From the NCBI GenBank assembly GCA_918026815.1, contig CAKJVC010000017.1:124001-188000 (forward strand): a stretch of DNA of 64,000 bases, written 5' to 3'. Origin of the DNA: Chalara sp. BL73 (lineage: Eukaryota; Ascomycota; Leotiomycetes; Helotiales). Within the stretch, counting starts at the first letter, position 1. Every line of letters begins with the position of its first letter. Of the stretch, positions 24,861 to 37,542 are shown one piece after another. A program made the translations under genes and the position numbers. The notes beneath the pieces are model-generated. The model had not been told where the DNA came from, ran no database searches, and worked only from the letters and a program-made list of their open reading frames with translations.

Positions 24861-25485
24861 ACAGCCGAGTACGGGGCATCACCATCATACGTCAAGTGGT
24901 ATCGAACAAAAGGGGAGAATCTGCCGACCACAGGTCTATAATGTAGCAGCTATCGGGGAAAGCCCCGCACAGTAATTTCCCATTACAAGACCGCCTATTT
25001 CTCATCTTATATATAAATACAAGCTCCCTCTTTGCCTAGATTGTGAAGTGCATTACACACAAACTCAGCTAGGAGATTATATTCATCTCTAAAATTTCAT
25101 TCACCCTGCGAATATGAATGAACAAGTCAAATTTTCTGATGGTGTCGGGCTGTTGTATCGTTGTGGTTCGACTGAAGGCACAACAACACCCGCTTTCGCT
25201 TATAATTTCGAATTGGGCCCTGAAATTGGCCAGTCCGTGGGAAAAACTATGCCCATAATATCGGACCTCGTACCAATCGACACTCCAGAATTTGATCCAA
25301 GTTGATAAATCGCGCGAGATTGTTATACAGTCTCACACCACCACAAGGATTTAGGAAGCCTATAGTTATCGACAGGAAAGTATGCGACTTGAGACTGGCG
25401 GTGATGATGGTACTTTCACAACTATTCAACGCTTTGCCACTATTGGGTTCAAGATACTGTAGCCAGATTCGCTTCCCAGATCAAA
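24861..25485. other. Unrecognised coding-like fragments
   Basis: Frames at 25114-25305 and near 25300-25450 read like decayed protein (LLYSLTPPQGFRKPIVI, and LETGGDDGTFTTIQRFATIG in another frame), separated by a stop and a shift. The family was not recognised. Confidence 0.3.
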
Positions 25486-27225
25486 TTGAATTCCCCTGAT
25501 TTATCTAACCTCGATAACATGCTTTCTAGAATATATGGTGAACTGAAGCTGGCGCCAAAGTCTGTTTCACCCACACGCAATCATCTTCGTCGCGAAGCTG
25601 CTGGATTCAAGGTTATACGTGATATCCAGGTTCCTACGTGGGATAAAGGACATGTGTTAGATGATGTTTACTTGCAACTGCAGCATGGGCTTGGAGATAA
25701 ATATCCAGTATTGCTATTCAGCTCCCTAGAGGCTCGTGGGGTACTAGCTGGGAGTCTCAGAAGGGATTCGAAAATATCGCACTATTTAACACATCCTCGT
25801 ACGTACCCCGTGGTTATGCGATGGTGGAAATTGATCCTAGAGGAACACCGCAGACTCTAGGGCTAGAGGTGTTCCAGGAGAAATTGTCGGTGACTTTTAC
25901 AATGCTGTTGAGTGGGCTGCTGGGCAGAGTTGGAGTGACGGAAGTGTCGCCCTCGTTGGAAGTTCCTATGGGGCGAATACTCAATGGAACGTGGCAAGCT
26001 TGTGACAAGCTTGCGGCTAAATGGGCTCAAACGTTTCCTACCATGTGCTAGTAAGGCTTCTGTATTGCCAGTGGAGCATGCCATTACTAACTGTTTCCAT
26101 TACAGCGAATTTTGACATGTACCGGGAGGCAGCTTATACCGGAGGCATCCCAACACATCGATATTTATCTGACTGGTACTCTCGGGTGCAGAAACCCTCT
26201 TCAAAATGGGCAGATCATCTAGACTTCTTAGAAATGATGAAAGCACATTTATTTTACGATGGTGTTTGGGAAATGATCGGTACGAAATCGGACTAGCAGG
26301 CTTCTCGTGTTTTTTGGCTGCGGCTTGGGGTTTTATTATCCATGGCTTGGCGCTTTTGAGGCTTGGAGAACCCGGGGCCCCAAAAACACGCACTTTTAGT
26401 TGGTTGATGGCAATTATTATCCGTTGGCAAGTCACGAAGCGGCTGGGAAGACATTACAGTTCCTTGGTCACCATTTAAAAGAGAGTTGAATGTCCCAAAC
26501 TCGAGAGAGTTGGAACCCAAATGCGCCTTGGTTATAAAATGCGGCATTGGCGTAAAGAAGAAAAACCGGCCGGTACCTGGAACACACTATATTAGGCGGT
26601 ATCTTGGTGTTGATTGAGGCCCGTCCGGGGGTGAATCGAGGGAGAGTGAAAAGTAATTCTCTTATTCTACGATAATCCCGCCATATGGCAGTCAGGCGTA
26701 AGCTTTTATGCCACTGCTTTCGATACCGGCGCTGAATTTGCAGGGCACTTTGCAGCAGTGCTGGGCATCTCCTCCTTGCCAGATGCGGATGTAGTGGTTT
26801 CATGTGGGCAGTTAGCGAAGATGGACTTATTGTTCCTTAGAGTTCCGCTGGTGAACCTGAGCCCTTTACAAAAGGATTCCTTCGTGCAAGCCACCGAAAG
26901 ACCGATCCTTCCAAGTCTCTCCCTGAACGGCCATGACATACGCATCGACAGGAAGATAACGCGCCATTAGTCCAGGTGAAATGGTCCGGCTTGAGGTTGA
27001 GATTTTGCCCTCGGCAGGAAGGATTAGAAAGGGGTGGAAGCTTCGGGCCGACATCTCTTCCTCGGAGCAACCGCCCGAAATCGCAGGATATAACCCCTAC
27101 AAATGAGATTGTGGAACGCGATAAAGGAACAAATGCAATTCATGTCGGGCGCGCCGGGTGAACTACATATTTTGCCCTGTGGTGCCGCTTCAAGAAGGCT
27201 ACCCCAATATGTTGTAAATAGAGCA
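25486..27225 (+). pseudogene. CocE/NonD (S15) hydrolase pseudogene
   Basis: Remains of an X-Pro dipeptidyl-peptidase/CocE-NonD family alpha/beta hydrolase. Pieces in order, in changing frames: FKVIRDIQVPTWDKGHVL, DKYPVLL, MVEIDPRGTPQT, then, after a shift, WSDGSVALVGSSYGANTQ with the GSSYG nucleophile elbow. These are followed by DMYREAAYTGGIPTHRYL, DHLDFLEMMKAH, GPKNTHF and GNYYPLASHEAAGKTLQF. The C-terminal jelly-roll domain follows, with LPDADVVV and GFLRASHRKTDPSKSLPERP, where a TGA stands in place of the usual TGG (Trp) before HTHRQED. There are at least three frameshifts and several stops (TAG after GLIVP, the TGA). The gene is dead but nearly full length, so inactivation looks recent. 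Confidence 0.75.
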
Positions 27226-27578
27226 GCAGGCAGATTACGGATGGCCCTTATTCACATCGTGCGGTATACTTGCTCATCGTTATAGAATGACAGTCGAGCA
27301 TGGTTTGAAATGAGGAAAGATGAATGGCCCTTGAAAGCCACTATTACATGTACACATGGAAAACAAGACACGAACCTAACTACTATAGCTCAAGCCTGAA
27401 ATAGCAATAGCCGGGGCTTCCGGGAAGCTGAATCAAGCCCGGTGGCATCGTGATAGGGATACCCTAACTAAACCCTCTTGGGTTAGTGCAACCCCGCCAC
27501 CGTTTCGCCTCACCAAATGCATCATCTCAACCTACCGACATACCTGAAGGCTGAAAATTTCTCGCGCATTGTGCAAGA
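27226..27578. other. Upstream region of the Zn2Cys6 regulator
   Basis: About 350 bp with no coding signal; presumed promoter and leader. Confidence 0.35.
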
Positions 27579-30285
27579 ATGAATACTCACAGAGCATTAC
27601 CGACGAAGTTCTCAAAGGCTTGTGATGAGTGCAAGGTTCGCAAGGTGCGTTGCGCGAGTATGTTCAACTCTTGCCTAGCAAGGCCGGGGTTAATTTTCGA
27701 CTAGGAGCACCTGAAAGTAATTATTCGGCCTGCATCAATTGCACTGTAAGGGCTTGCTCAACAAAAGCGCTCACATTGTAACCTGCTGACTCTAATCGAA
27801 GGATCGCGGAGTTTCCTGCCACTTCAGTCCAAAACGTAGAAGGGTCAGGCAGAACAACTGCGACCCACAGGGGAGTCTCAATGGTATCACCTAAACCCTG
27901 CTAATGCTGCAAATATCACTTTCCCTTACTGTGGATAAAACAGAAGTGCCCAAAATTATTCCTACCTGTTCATCAGCCCATGCTAGAAGCATCGATATTG
28001 ATGATAACTACCTATACGATGCTCATCCAAGATCACCATCAGACCTGACCACGGCTCAACAGAAATGCCTAGATGAGCATCCGAGGAAGCTGTATGTGGA
28101 TCTTATACTGGGAGACGGGAGGATAGGTGAACGGAGGCGAAACGGGAGCTCAATATTGAAGGTATGAGATCTCTACGGCCCCATGGTTGCATAGATCTCT
28201 CATGTATTCTTCCACTTATAGAAGCATGACAAATACGGTAAGTCACTTTGGAAGTAGTTCATTTATAACAAGAATCTCAGAACACTAAAGGACATTTAGT
28301 TGGAAGTTCTGGGGTTGCATTCTTCTCCGAGCGAAGAATCGATTCTATATCCGACCGGCTTGGTCACAGGAAGCTTTGGAAAATTATGGAAACACTTTCC
28401 ACTGGTATTGGCTCGCGAATGGATAGTAGCATTTACCCTTTCGCGGTTGCGCATAGAAACCAGACCGAATCCGCTCTATTGCATATCCCGCAAGAATCTG
28501 CCAAATCTTACATCTCTGGTACGGAACCCATGCCATACGTCTTTCTGTTCCAACGGCTGATATTGTTTGCAGCATATTTTACCCATCTACACCCTATCTA
28601 CCCTTTCTTGATTCAACAAGAATTTGAGGAGAAAGCCTTAGACCTGCACCTAGTTCAGTTACTTCAAGAGAGCGTGTCATTTTCTGCACTCTACCATACG
28701 ATATTGGCACTTGGGTGTCAGTATCGAGGAAGTGGCTCCTTTGTGCGTGGGACAGGAATGGCGTGGAAGCTCTACGAAGTCGCTCTGGGCCTAGTCTCGG
28801 AGGTCTTATTCTCAAAGGAGTCACTATTAAGTGTCCAGGTAAGCTATTTACAATGCCTGTTCAACGTTGTTTGGCTGACTAAAGCAAAGGCGGTACTCGC
28901 TATGGTTTTTAATCCTTGCTGAGCAGGCTCGCCTACAGGTGCTGACTTCATTACAGGGCATTTTTGCTCAGAACGCGTCTTGCATGCAAATTGGAGATAC
29001 TTTGATCATAGAAGCTGCTAGGATGGCGCAATCTTTTGGTTTTAATAAAGGGGTTTATCATGATCAGAATGAATCGGCATGCAAGCGAACTTTCTGGGTG
29101 ATTTACACATTAGAAAAGATGAAATCGTTTGCTTGTAACAGGACTTCTGTGAGCTATTTTTCTCTCATATTATTTAGAGGTTTTGCTCAGAATTATAGGT
29201 CTTAGCAGATTTTGACATTGGTACTCCAATGCCAGACATCCCTGAGGCGATATTTAACGGCTTCAACTGGTTCTATTCAATGGTTCGCTTTAGTCGACTT
29301 ATTTCCAAAGCGTATGAGACGCTTTTCTCTATCAGTGCGACTTTGGCACCACCAGATGAAATACAAGCAGCTATTGATGCCTTCAAGATTGAACTCGAGC
29401 ATTGGAGAATTTCTATACCGGAGGAGTTTCGACCGGGTGACTCACATGTCACGAAAATTCCAGGCAGTAGCTCTATAGTGGTCACTATCAGGGTACACTA
29501 CTACTATTACAGCGTTGTTATTGCCTTGGCTCGACTCAGCCTAAATCTCCGACTCGAGGAGTCTTCTCGCCTTGTAATGGAGAGTAAGAAGGCGCTCTTA
29601 AATGCAGCACAAGTAATTGTCGAGTTGACGAGATACATTGATGCAGAGGCGTATACCCCGATCTGGTAAAACTTTGTTGTCAATATTGCGGAAGTGCAGC
29701 TGACGAAAACAGGATTTTAGGTTCCATGCCCTTGACAGCGTTGTTCATTCTTTTCGACTTCACTGTGCACAATCCAACCCAACTAGAGACTAGGCGTAAC
29801 CTTTCTCTGCTAGGCGCTGTAGCTGGCTATTTCTGTCAACTAGAATTTGCGTCTGATGGAGCCTTGCAAACCTCTGTCCTTCTCGATCTCGCTCACATTG
29901 CTCGGGATTATGTTCAAGATGTCGAGTCCGGCAGTATCACTCGAATCAGTGGGCATACGTGTGAAGACAGACACTCGAGGCAATCGAGTTTGGTGAATAC
30001 CGATCTGGTGACTCCCCCTTTCCCGGTTTCTGTAAGTTATTTTAAGAACTCAGCAATATCCTCTACCTATTGAAATGAGCTCCAACAGAAAATCTGGCTT
30101 TAACAAACGATTAGGACTCTGATTTGGTCGACCAAACGCGAGAAAACAATAGCATAAGTACTGAAAACTTTTGCTATCCGATTGACAGTGTACTACTTCC
30201 AATGGCGGGTATGTTTACAGAAGATGGCGACTTGGGCGACTTGTTTTTTCAGCTTTCCTCAGGAGACAATGGTTTTGTTGAATGA
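27579..30285 (+). CDS. Zn2Cys6 transcription factor with fungal TF domain
   Basis: Nuclear regulator. The start ATG at 27579 gives MNTHRALPTKFSKACDECK. Exon 1 ends at 27657 (GTATGT donor), exon 2 is 27705-27745 and exon 3 starts at 27802. Splicing produces a canonical cluster: CDECKVRKVRC, 11 residues, then CINCTDRGVSC, followed by the basic stretch SPKRRRVRQ. Later introns lead to the fungal-specific TF domain, which includes PYVFLFQRLILFAAYFTHLH, SFSALYHTILALGCQYRG, EAARMAQSFGFNKG and CKRTFWVIYTLEK. A last intron (about 30031-30112) leads to an acidic C-terminus ending SSGDNGFVE at 30285. No frameshift is needed. It lies 490 bp upstream of, and in the same direction as, an FAD monooxygenase, which is a likely target. 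The downstream intron positions are approximate. Confidence 0.8.
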
Positions 30286-30775
30286 AACAACTTCAAGGAA
30301 TGTGTATTTTTAGCACTTTTTTTTCGTAGACGCGCTTAAGAATACTCAAGATCAACACACTCTTGGCAGCTAGCCCTTGGAATGATTGGTAAATGACTTA
30401 CTCTCTTTCTTCTCTATCTCCTACCGCGAAGACCCTAAGCTTTGGCCATGCTTCAATCCCGCGCACTGTAGCGGCACATGTTGCACGTTTCTGTATTAGC
30501 TGCCCTTGCCTTTAGCCACACACCTTCAATCAAAACAAACTAGACATCCTGAAACAAAATTCCGATAAGCGAGATATGCACTAAAAATGGATTCCTTTAA
30601 ACGCCGAAATTCCGGCAAGCGAGATGCAGATTTCCTAAGGCTGAAATTCCGACAAGCGGCCGGGGAAACTTATATGTGGAGCCAGCACTAAAGAGCTCAT
30701 CCTTCAAAAGGATGTCAATGTAACTAAGCATAATTACTGACTCCTGGCTCATGTTGACATTAGAATACGAGCCTT
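30286..30775. other. Intergenic between regulator and monooxygenase
   Basis: Terminator side of the regulator and promoter of the monooxygenase. It contains the three-copy CCG motif set listed at 30557-30660. Confidence 0.4.
30557..30660. promoter_or_regulatory. Three copies of AAATTCCG-RYAAGCG
   Basis: AAATTCCGATAAGCGAG (30557), AAATTCCGGCAAGCGAG (30607) and AAATTCCGACAAGCGGC (30644) lie 115-220 bp upstream of the monooxygenase ATG. The second copy is embedded in CCGAAATTCCGG, an inverted CGG pair. Zn2Cys6 proteins bind CGG/CCG triplets, so these are candidate sites for the adjacent regulator. This is inference from spacing and motif. Confidence 0.45.
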
Positions 30776-32105
30776 ATGTTTACCAATATGAATGAAATTC
30801 AAAAGGTATGGTTCTCTTATCACGACGAATATTTTGGGGTCTAACAAAGGCTACTGTTAGGTTATAATTGTCGGAGCAGGCCCAGCTGGCCTGTTGGCAG
30901 CCCTGCAACTGAGTCGCGACAACAACCTGTCCCCGGTAGTCTACGAAGTCCGTTCAGAGCCAACGACTCTCGGAGGCGCTATTGGTATACCTTCCAATGG
31001 CTTACGACTACTTCATCGTCTTGGCCTCTATGATGCGCTCCGAGCACGAGGAGCAGAGACTTCAGATTTGGTTCTGCATGCGCGGAAGGGTGACATCTTG
31101 GGCCGCGTTGACATGACATCCTGGAGTAAGCCGAAGACTGGCTTTGGGTACCTGCGGATCCGAAGAACTGAGCTAATGGACGAACTATACAAGGCGATCG
31201 AAAAAGCAGCAATTCCGATCCATTTCAACAAGGACATAGTACGAATTGAGGAACATGACCAAGGAGTCACAGCATGCTTCTCAGACGGGACGGCTGACAC
31301 AGCCCAATTGCTTCTTGGTTGTGACGGGCTTCACTCTGCTGTCCGGACCATCTATGTCGACCCAGAATTTGCCCCTGAATATTCTGGTATTTCGAACATC
31401 TTTTCCATTGTCGCTACCTCAGGACTACCTACAAGCGCAGAGTCTCTAGAGGGCTTGAACGCAACCCTAACCACGGACGGCCTCTTTGCAATGACTCCGT
31501 GTACTACGCCTTGCAGTATGATCTATTGGTTCTTTTCACGTGAACTTGCCATTCCTGCGTCTGGTGATAGTCGCGATGGGTGGGAAGAGCGTGGGAAGAA
31601 AGAAGTCGAAACCCTTAAAGACACGCTGCTCAGTCTCATAGGGGATGCAGAAGGAAACTGGGGCTCTATACTAAGGGAGGTCGTTCGCCAAACTGAAGTG
31701 CTCAAGTTCTACCCAGTGTATAGGATGCCTTTAGGTGGAAGATGGTCGAGGGGGCGATGTCTCATCATTGGGGACGCGGCTCATGCGATGCAGCCTCATG
31801 CCAGCCAGGGAGTTTCAATGGCTCTGGAAGACATTGCCTTGCTCTCCAAGGTTCTTAAAAGCGGCGGACATTCTCTCCAAGACACCTTTAGGAAATATGA
31901 GGAGACAAGGAGGCCGCGGGTCGAGGAAATGCACAAATCTGCGGAGCGTAACGGCAGTGTGCGCAAGAAGATTGGCCCCTGGCGTCTATGGCTAAACGAG
32001 CAGGGAGTTGCTAAAGGCTTGTGGCTTTACGACTTACTTAACTTGGGGAAACTTGGCTTGGGACAAAAACCCCTGGCATATGATATCGATGAGGAGGAAG
32101 CATAA
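30776..32105 (+). CDS. FAD-dependent monooxygenase (salicylate-hydroxylase-like, class A)
   Basis: Group A flavoprotein monooxygenase of about 413 residues. A short exon 1 (30776-30805, MFTNMNEIQK) is joined across a 55-nt intron to exon 2 at 30861, giving VIIVGAGPAGLLAALQLS, the FAD-binding GxGxxG fold. The DG motif region reads LLLGCDGLHSAVR. The GD motif reads CLIIGDAAHAMQPHASQGVS followed by MALEDIALLSKVL. The substrate-domain link SIVATSG and the Arg-rich helix RRTELMDELYKAIE fit PF01494 members. The protein is intact, soluble and NAD(P)H-dependent by family. It probably hydroxylates an aromatic or polyketide-like compound. Its position directly after a Zn2Cys6 regulator suggests pathway-specific control. 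Confidence 0.87.
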
Positions 32106-32108
32106 TGA

Positions 32109-34584
32109 TACAAGAGAAGAGTATCCCGGTTCTGATACTGTCCGTAGCTAGTATGGTAAAAGTCGCGAAATCAATGTAATCTGATGTAAACTAGGCAGTC
32201 CTTAAAGTTACCTGACGTTCGAACAGAAGTCTTTTCATGTCTCTCCCGATGTGTAGATATTTACAAGGCGATTGCACTTTTCCTTCGCCGAGGATTCCAT
32301 AATTGGGATTGATTCTTCTTCCGATCCGCGCTTGTCAGGTAGAGCTATGGATTTCAGTGTCCACGAGATCGTGACGCCGGTGTTCAGGCTGTTTCTAAAC
32401 ATCTCATCGGCAAAAATCAAGAGACACAAAGGACCAAGTCAGACTCGCCTGATGGAAGCGTTCTCAAAGACACCCATCTAATGTCGACGACAAAACATTG
32501 CGCGAATTATACCTCTAGCTATTCACTGATACGGCCAAATCTAGAACTGTTGCTTCAATGTCTATCTATAACAGCTTTAATCAAACGTACGCATGCGAGG
32601 ATAGTGTTAACGCCCACACCTCTTACTCCGGAACCAACCTAGCGACTGCAATCAACAATGGGTCCTCGTTAACTGGTCATTTGAGTAATATAATTTGCTA
32701 ACGTTTGACACTGTATTTCCTCCTCGGCTAGGACAAGAACCTTCCAACTCAAGGCCCATCTAATTATGCCGTTGTGTTCACATATTATAGAGTCCTGATT
32801 ACCATCTTTCATGAGCCTCCCGCACGAGATATCCGTCATAACCATGCCGCTTTTGTTCGAAATTAAAGGCCTGCGGAACGTATACTTCTAGGAAACACCA
32901 AATCAACTCTGCATCTAATGCTCTCCAAAGTAATGAACATATTCAGTAACGACGCTGCCTGCCTCACCGGTGGTAGGACAATCACAAATAAAGGTTCTCA
33001 TGGGCACACCTCTTGGTGCTTTTGATATTGGAGGGGCACGAGTTGCGGTCGGCATACATCTATTGCTTCACTACTTGACGCAATCAAGGCTTACGCTTAG
33101 AAAATAGGAACTAGAGCGTTTTACATAACCCGCAGTAGCGTTATGCTTGTGAACGATCTACACATCATTTATCCTACCCCGGACCTTTGCATTCCCTTTC
33201 TAAGACATATGCACCCGAAAAGGATCGGTAGAGTCGATTGGAAGACTGATTGGAACTCCATTTGGGTTGTCAAGAATATTGCTGCTAGATGCCCAAATGC
33301 CGGTGTCATTACCCATTCCGCTGGGATTATGTTATGGAGCTAAAGCCTAAACGTAAAAGAGATCATCGCGGCTTAGTCCACAAGGAGAAGAGACTGGTAA
33401 ATTGATTGTTGATTTTCGTTAGAGCGATTTCAACCCATCTAGCAAACTTCCATGTGCTACTTCTCTCAACCAGTTTAATGGTAATATCTTTATCGTGAAT
33501 CTTACTAGTGCAACCACGTAAAAGGCCTGGCAAGCCAACTTCACTAAATTCCAGTTGATCAATTACCGGGTGTTTGATACTAAAAATACCACTTTGCTGT
33601 ACGGACTCAGGTTCCGCTTCAGCTAAACAACATTTGGCCATAGAAGACCCACCCAGACCAAAATCTTAACCAAGTAACCCTATGCTCTCCCAAGTTGAAG
33701 CTTAGGAATGCCCTAGGTACAAATACTGATTTCTGGGTCGATTTAGTGCGAGCGGGTGCTAAGTGTCCAACGCTGGCAAGACAACTGGCACAACTGTGGT
33801 CCAGTTCTGCCAACGGATTCCGAGCCCAAGGGAACCCTGGTGCCCGCCACGCGGGGTTTCGAGAAATTGCAGCTCAGAGTGGGGAAGAAAGGAACCGCGG
33901 AGTACTGACTGGAGAGGTAGTATCTCAGTTACTGGAATGTACACTCACAAAATTTGGCACTGCCGAAAGCAGCAATCACTCTTCAGCTTAGTTTTAGTTC
34001 TCAAGATCTCAGATCTAAGACTCTTGTTGGCTTCATTGATAGCTACAGCCCTGTTGTGGCTTGATGAATGTGTTGCAGAAGTGTTTTTGGGTGGAAACGG
34101 CATTACAGCGTGAAAGCTAGACAAATTAGAGCAGGATTCAATCAGTAGGTTGTGCACATAATCTTGAGAAGTGAAACATGACTTTTTGCTATGCTGTACC
34201 ATGACTGGGGGATATACTAGTAGATAATCTCGATTAAGGATTTGCAATCGAATGTTTTCAATTTCAAGTGAACTTAGTAAACAAAAACCATTGTGAACTT
34301 TGGTAGAGATAGCAGGTGATCCAATTGCTTGGTACTGTTACGAACAGACTTGGCTCTCGATAGCAAAGCTTTGTTGCTAACACGCTTAGCATCAGTCACA
34401 TATGGTTACCAAATTTCTGATGCAGCGTGTAGCTAATACCAAGGCATCTATAATGCCAGCAAATATTAGTACTAACAAGAGAATACTTGTATATTCAACA
34501 ACGGTAGATTAGAAAAATGATGGGTCTGGCTACTCATTCTACTAGCTATCAGAAAGACGATCGATATACTTTCAGTGAGGACTC
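32109..34584. other. Gene-poor region with unexplained open frames
   Basis: Coding-like but broken frames occur at 33080-33343 + (CPNAGVITHSAGIMLWS) and 33363-33641 - (GLPGLLRGCTSKIHDKD). At 33695-34113, + and - frames overlap. None could be assigned to a family. 34113-34580 is plain AT-rich DNA. Confidence 0.35.
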
Positions 34585-36755
34585 TTATGCTTCATTTTCT
34601 GCTGCTGCCTCAATCGCCCGGCGTTGAAGGGCATTTATATGACGACTCATGTTCTTGTCCACGTTTGCGCTCGTCTGTTGTGCGACGCCGTCTATATCAG
34701 TCATGAGTCTGTCGCATTTGTTGATAAACTCCTGGCTTTTAATTTGCCATTCTGAATCAGTCATGGTGGAGAGAATCTCCATTTCATTAATAGCGGGCCG
34801 AATATAATCTGTTGAGACGGTGATGTACGCTGTTGAAATGTCTGCAATTGCAGAGAAGCGGCCCTGCATTTGAAGAGCCGTCGACATCATTTTCTAACCA
34901 CGCGGACTCTTCATCAGCTTCATGTACATTTATACAAAACAAAATATCGAAGTCAGGGTCATGACCCACCTCCTTACTCCTGCGACTGATATTGATGGCC
35001 TCGATCTCTTCCGGGTTGGAGCCCTCTGTAATTCCATTCACAATTGGCCGAAGGAAAGCCTCAAGGTTTTCGTCGACATTGTGATCAATATCTCCCAGAA
35101 TACTCTTGAAAAAGTCAACCAAGGGCTCAATTTGCTCCTTCAGCTTGCTGAGGTTCTTGGTAGAGTTATCTAGAATGGCCATAATGCCTTCCTGAAGGTA
35201 TGTTAGCAAGAGAAGTAGTTGTTGGAGGGTTGAGGCTCGCCAGCTCGATTTCTTTGTTACTTAGAAGCTCCAACTCGCCCTTGGCTTTTTCCAAGTTGGT
35301 CTTGGCTTCTGCAAGTTGGTAATTGCTATTACAAAGTTCGTTCTGTGCAGCGTTTAATGCAAGACCATTTTTCTCCTCGATGTCGCGAGCAAACTTGAGG
35401 CGTTCTGCCGCAAGGTTACGCTGGTGTTCTCGCCGCTCCCTTGCTTTCCGTAATGCTTCATCTTGCATCTTCTGCACGCGGACGAGATGAGCTCTGCGAT
35501 TTGCTTCATCTTCCTCTTCGTGCTCCTTGGACTTACCAATAATGGCATCCTTGATGTCCCAAATCAGTCCTCGTTCTAGGTATCAAGTTGTTAGCTAGAT
35601 AGCTCACACTCCTTGTAACGGTGACATGAATCTGACCTTTGACTGGAGGTGGTGACATTGGGATCGAGCGCCGTACTCTCTCGATCTCCTCCAATACAGA
35701 TGGCTCAGGGATGAGTGGTGCACGCCGAAGCCAGTCGACCTCTGCCTGGGCCCGGTCGACATCTTGCTCGGCGGCATGGAGCTTCTTCTGAAGCACCTTG
35801 ATACTTTCTTCGAGAGCTAGTTTCTCCTCTCTATATTTAACTGCATCTAGTGCCGCATCACTTTTTTTTGTAACGGTAACATCCTTCTCCTTGACGATGT
35901 CACCTGGATGTCGAAGGTGATCAGCAGATTTCTGATGTTTCTTAACTGTGAAAGCAGTTAACACACTTACCTCTCTTAGACAATGAAGTTTTTTTCAAGT
36001 GAATGATAACAAGATACCAATATTCAAATTTCGCGGTTATTGCTGTGGCGCTTGCAAGGCATTTCTTTGCCGTTTTCTTCAATGCCTCGATCTCAGGCTT
36101 CAAATTGTACTTCGCGTCCTCTGGATCCTCAAGTAGGTCAATGATGTAACCCATGCTCCCGTTTTCGGCAATCATGCTCCGAGCTGTAGCTCGAATAGTG
36201 CTCATTCCGTGTTGGGCATCGAGAAAGGCGAGCCGACCAACGTCACTGCAGTGTTGCAGGTTCGTATGGAAGTACTTTGACCTGTATATCAATTTTAGAC
36301 GACTAGACAGTCTTCTAAACACAGGGTATAAATGGCCAAAGTCTAAAAAGGTGGAATACTTACGGCAAGCTACCCACGATGGTGGTATCATCCATACCTT
36401 TGACTTCCTGGCTATCAATCTCGAGCCCAGCAGCAGCTTCTTTGTCTGCTGCTTTAAGCAAGATTGCCATTGTGGAAATCGCAGATGGAGCAGTCGCCAA
36501 TGGAGATGCCCAATTTGTATTGGCAATGACATTATTGTTCTTTACTCTTTGGAAAGCAATATTGCACGCCTTTTGAAGGCTCAGGGCATATGATGTCTTT
36601 TTGTCGTGGTTTTCGGGTCTGGGGTTTGCTTGGGATGCAGCAGCTGTAGATGGTCCACCTTCGCCACTAGGATGTGCGTTGCCGCTATCACCGAATTCGT
36701 AGCGTGGAAGATCAGAGTCGGCGCCAGATTGCACGGTGTTAGTACCTTTCTCCAT
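34585..36755 (-). CDS. Coiled-coil protein, partner A of a divergent pair
   Basis: Large helical protein, family not recognised with certainty. About six exons on -: 36755-36364, 36281-35971, about 35903-35639, about 35578-35261, about 35192-34968 and about 34894-34585, with good donors (GTAAGT) and branch points (GCTAAC, GCTGAT). The N-terminus is hydrophilic and low-complexity (MEKGTNTVQSGADSDLPRYE). The centre has two long coiled coils (EEKLALEESIKVLQKKLHAA and AKTNLEKAKGELELLSNKE). The C-terminal part includes NLSKLKEQIEPLVDFFKSIL and FSAIADISTAYITVSTDYI, and ends in a helix EAAAENEA. There is no signal peptide or clear transmembrane helix. It is transcribed head-to-head with the gene at 37543, sharing a 787-bp upstream region. 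A structural coiled-coil role and a soluble component of a two-part helical membrane-active complex are both possible. Internal exon limits are approximate. Confidence 0.6.
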
Positions 36756-37542
36756 GGCGTGCAATGAAATCTGTTAATTCGGTTTCAGGAGTAATGGTTA
36801 AAGATAGCTCCAAAGTTAAGATGCAATAGCATGGAGATGTCTAGACGCGATCACGAAGAGGATATTCCAATTTTGGCTGGAGGCGGCGTCGCGGGCTTCA
36901 ATCATACCACTCCTTTGTGTAACCGATGTGCACAGAGATATTTCCCAAAAACACGTAATAGCTTAGCCCCCACAATCCCAAATCAGAACGCTTCCATTGG
37001 TTTCTTGGCTCAGCTGCATGATAGCGCTCATCACGGCAGTCAACCATCATCAAGGTCATTCGATAAAACACTGCACAATGAGGCTGAGTCGTGACCAATT
37101 AACGTGCCGGCGGTCAGTCCTTAGAGAATTTGTGCAGAGCCACGACAGAGGCGTTCTATTGGGCTATCCCACTCATTATACTTTCTTTTGAATGTCTTGT
37201 CAGCCTTCCCAATGTCATCAGAGCGCCATGGCTGCAATAGAATATCAGATGAGCCTCGAATCATCCAGTCATACTTCATGTTCCGGAGGCACCGGATCAT
37301 TTGCTCTCAGACGCCTTATGTAGTACGGCATCTCGAGCACACCACCAGGTTCTGATAAGCTGAATGGATTGAGAGCGCATGCTGGTGGATGTCTAGAAAT
37401 TGAAAATAGTTTATGAATTTTGATCCAGCGTACTTGTAGCTTCAGCCTCGGTGGATAGTATTTGTTCGCGACGCATTAACTCATCTATTCCTGATATATA
37501 CCTTTTTGTGAGGCATCACTACTCTTCTGAGGCTCAAGAACT
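36756..37542. promoter_or_regulatory. Shared bidirectional upstream region
   Basis: 787 bp between two divergent coiled-coil genes, without a convincing gene of its own. The short frames here overlap one another and lack family features. It probably carries both promoters, so co-regulation of the pair is likely by position. Confidence 0.45.
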
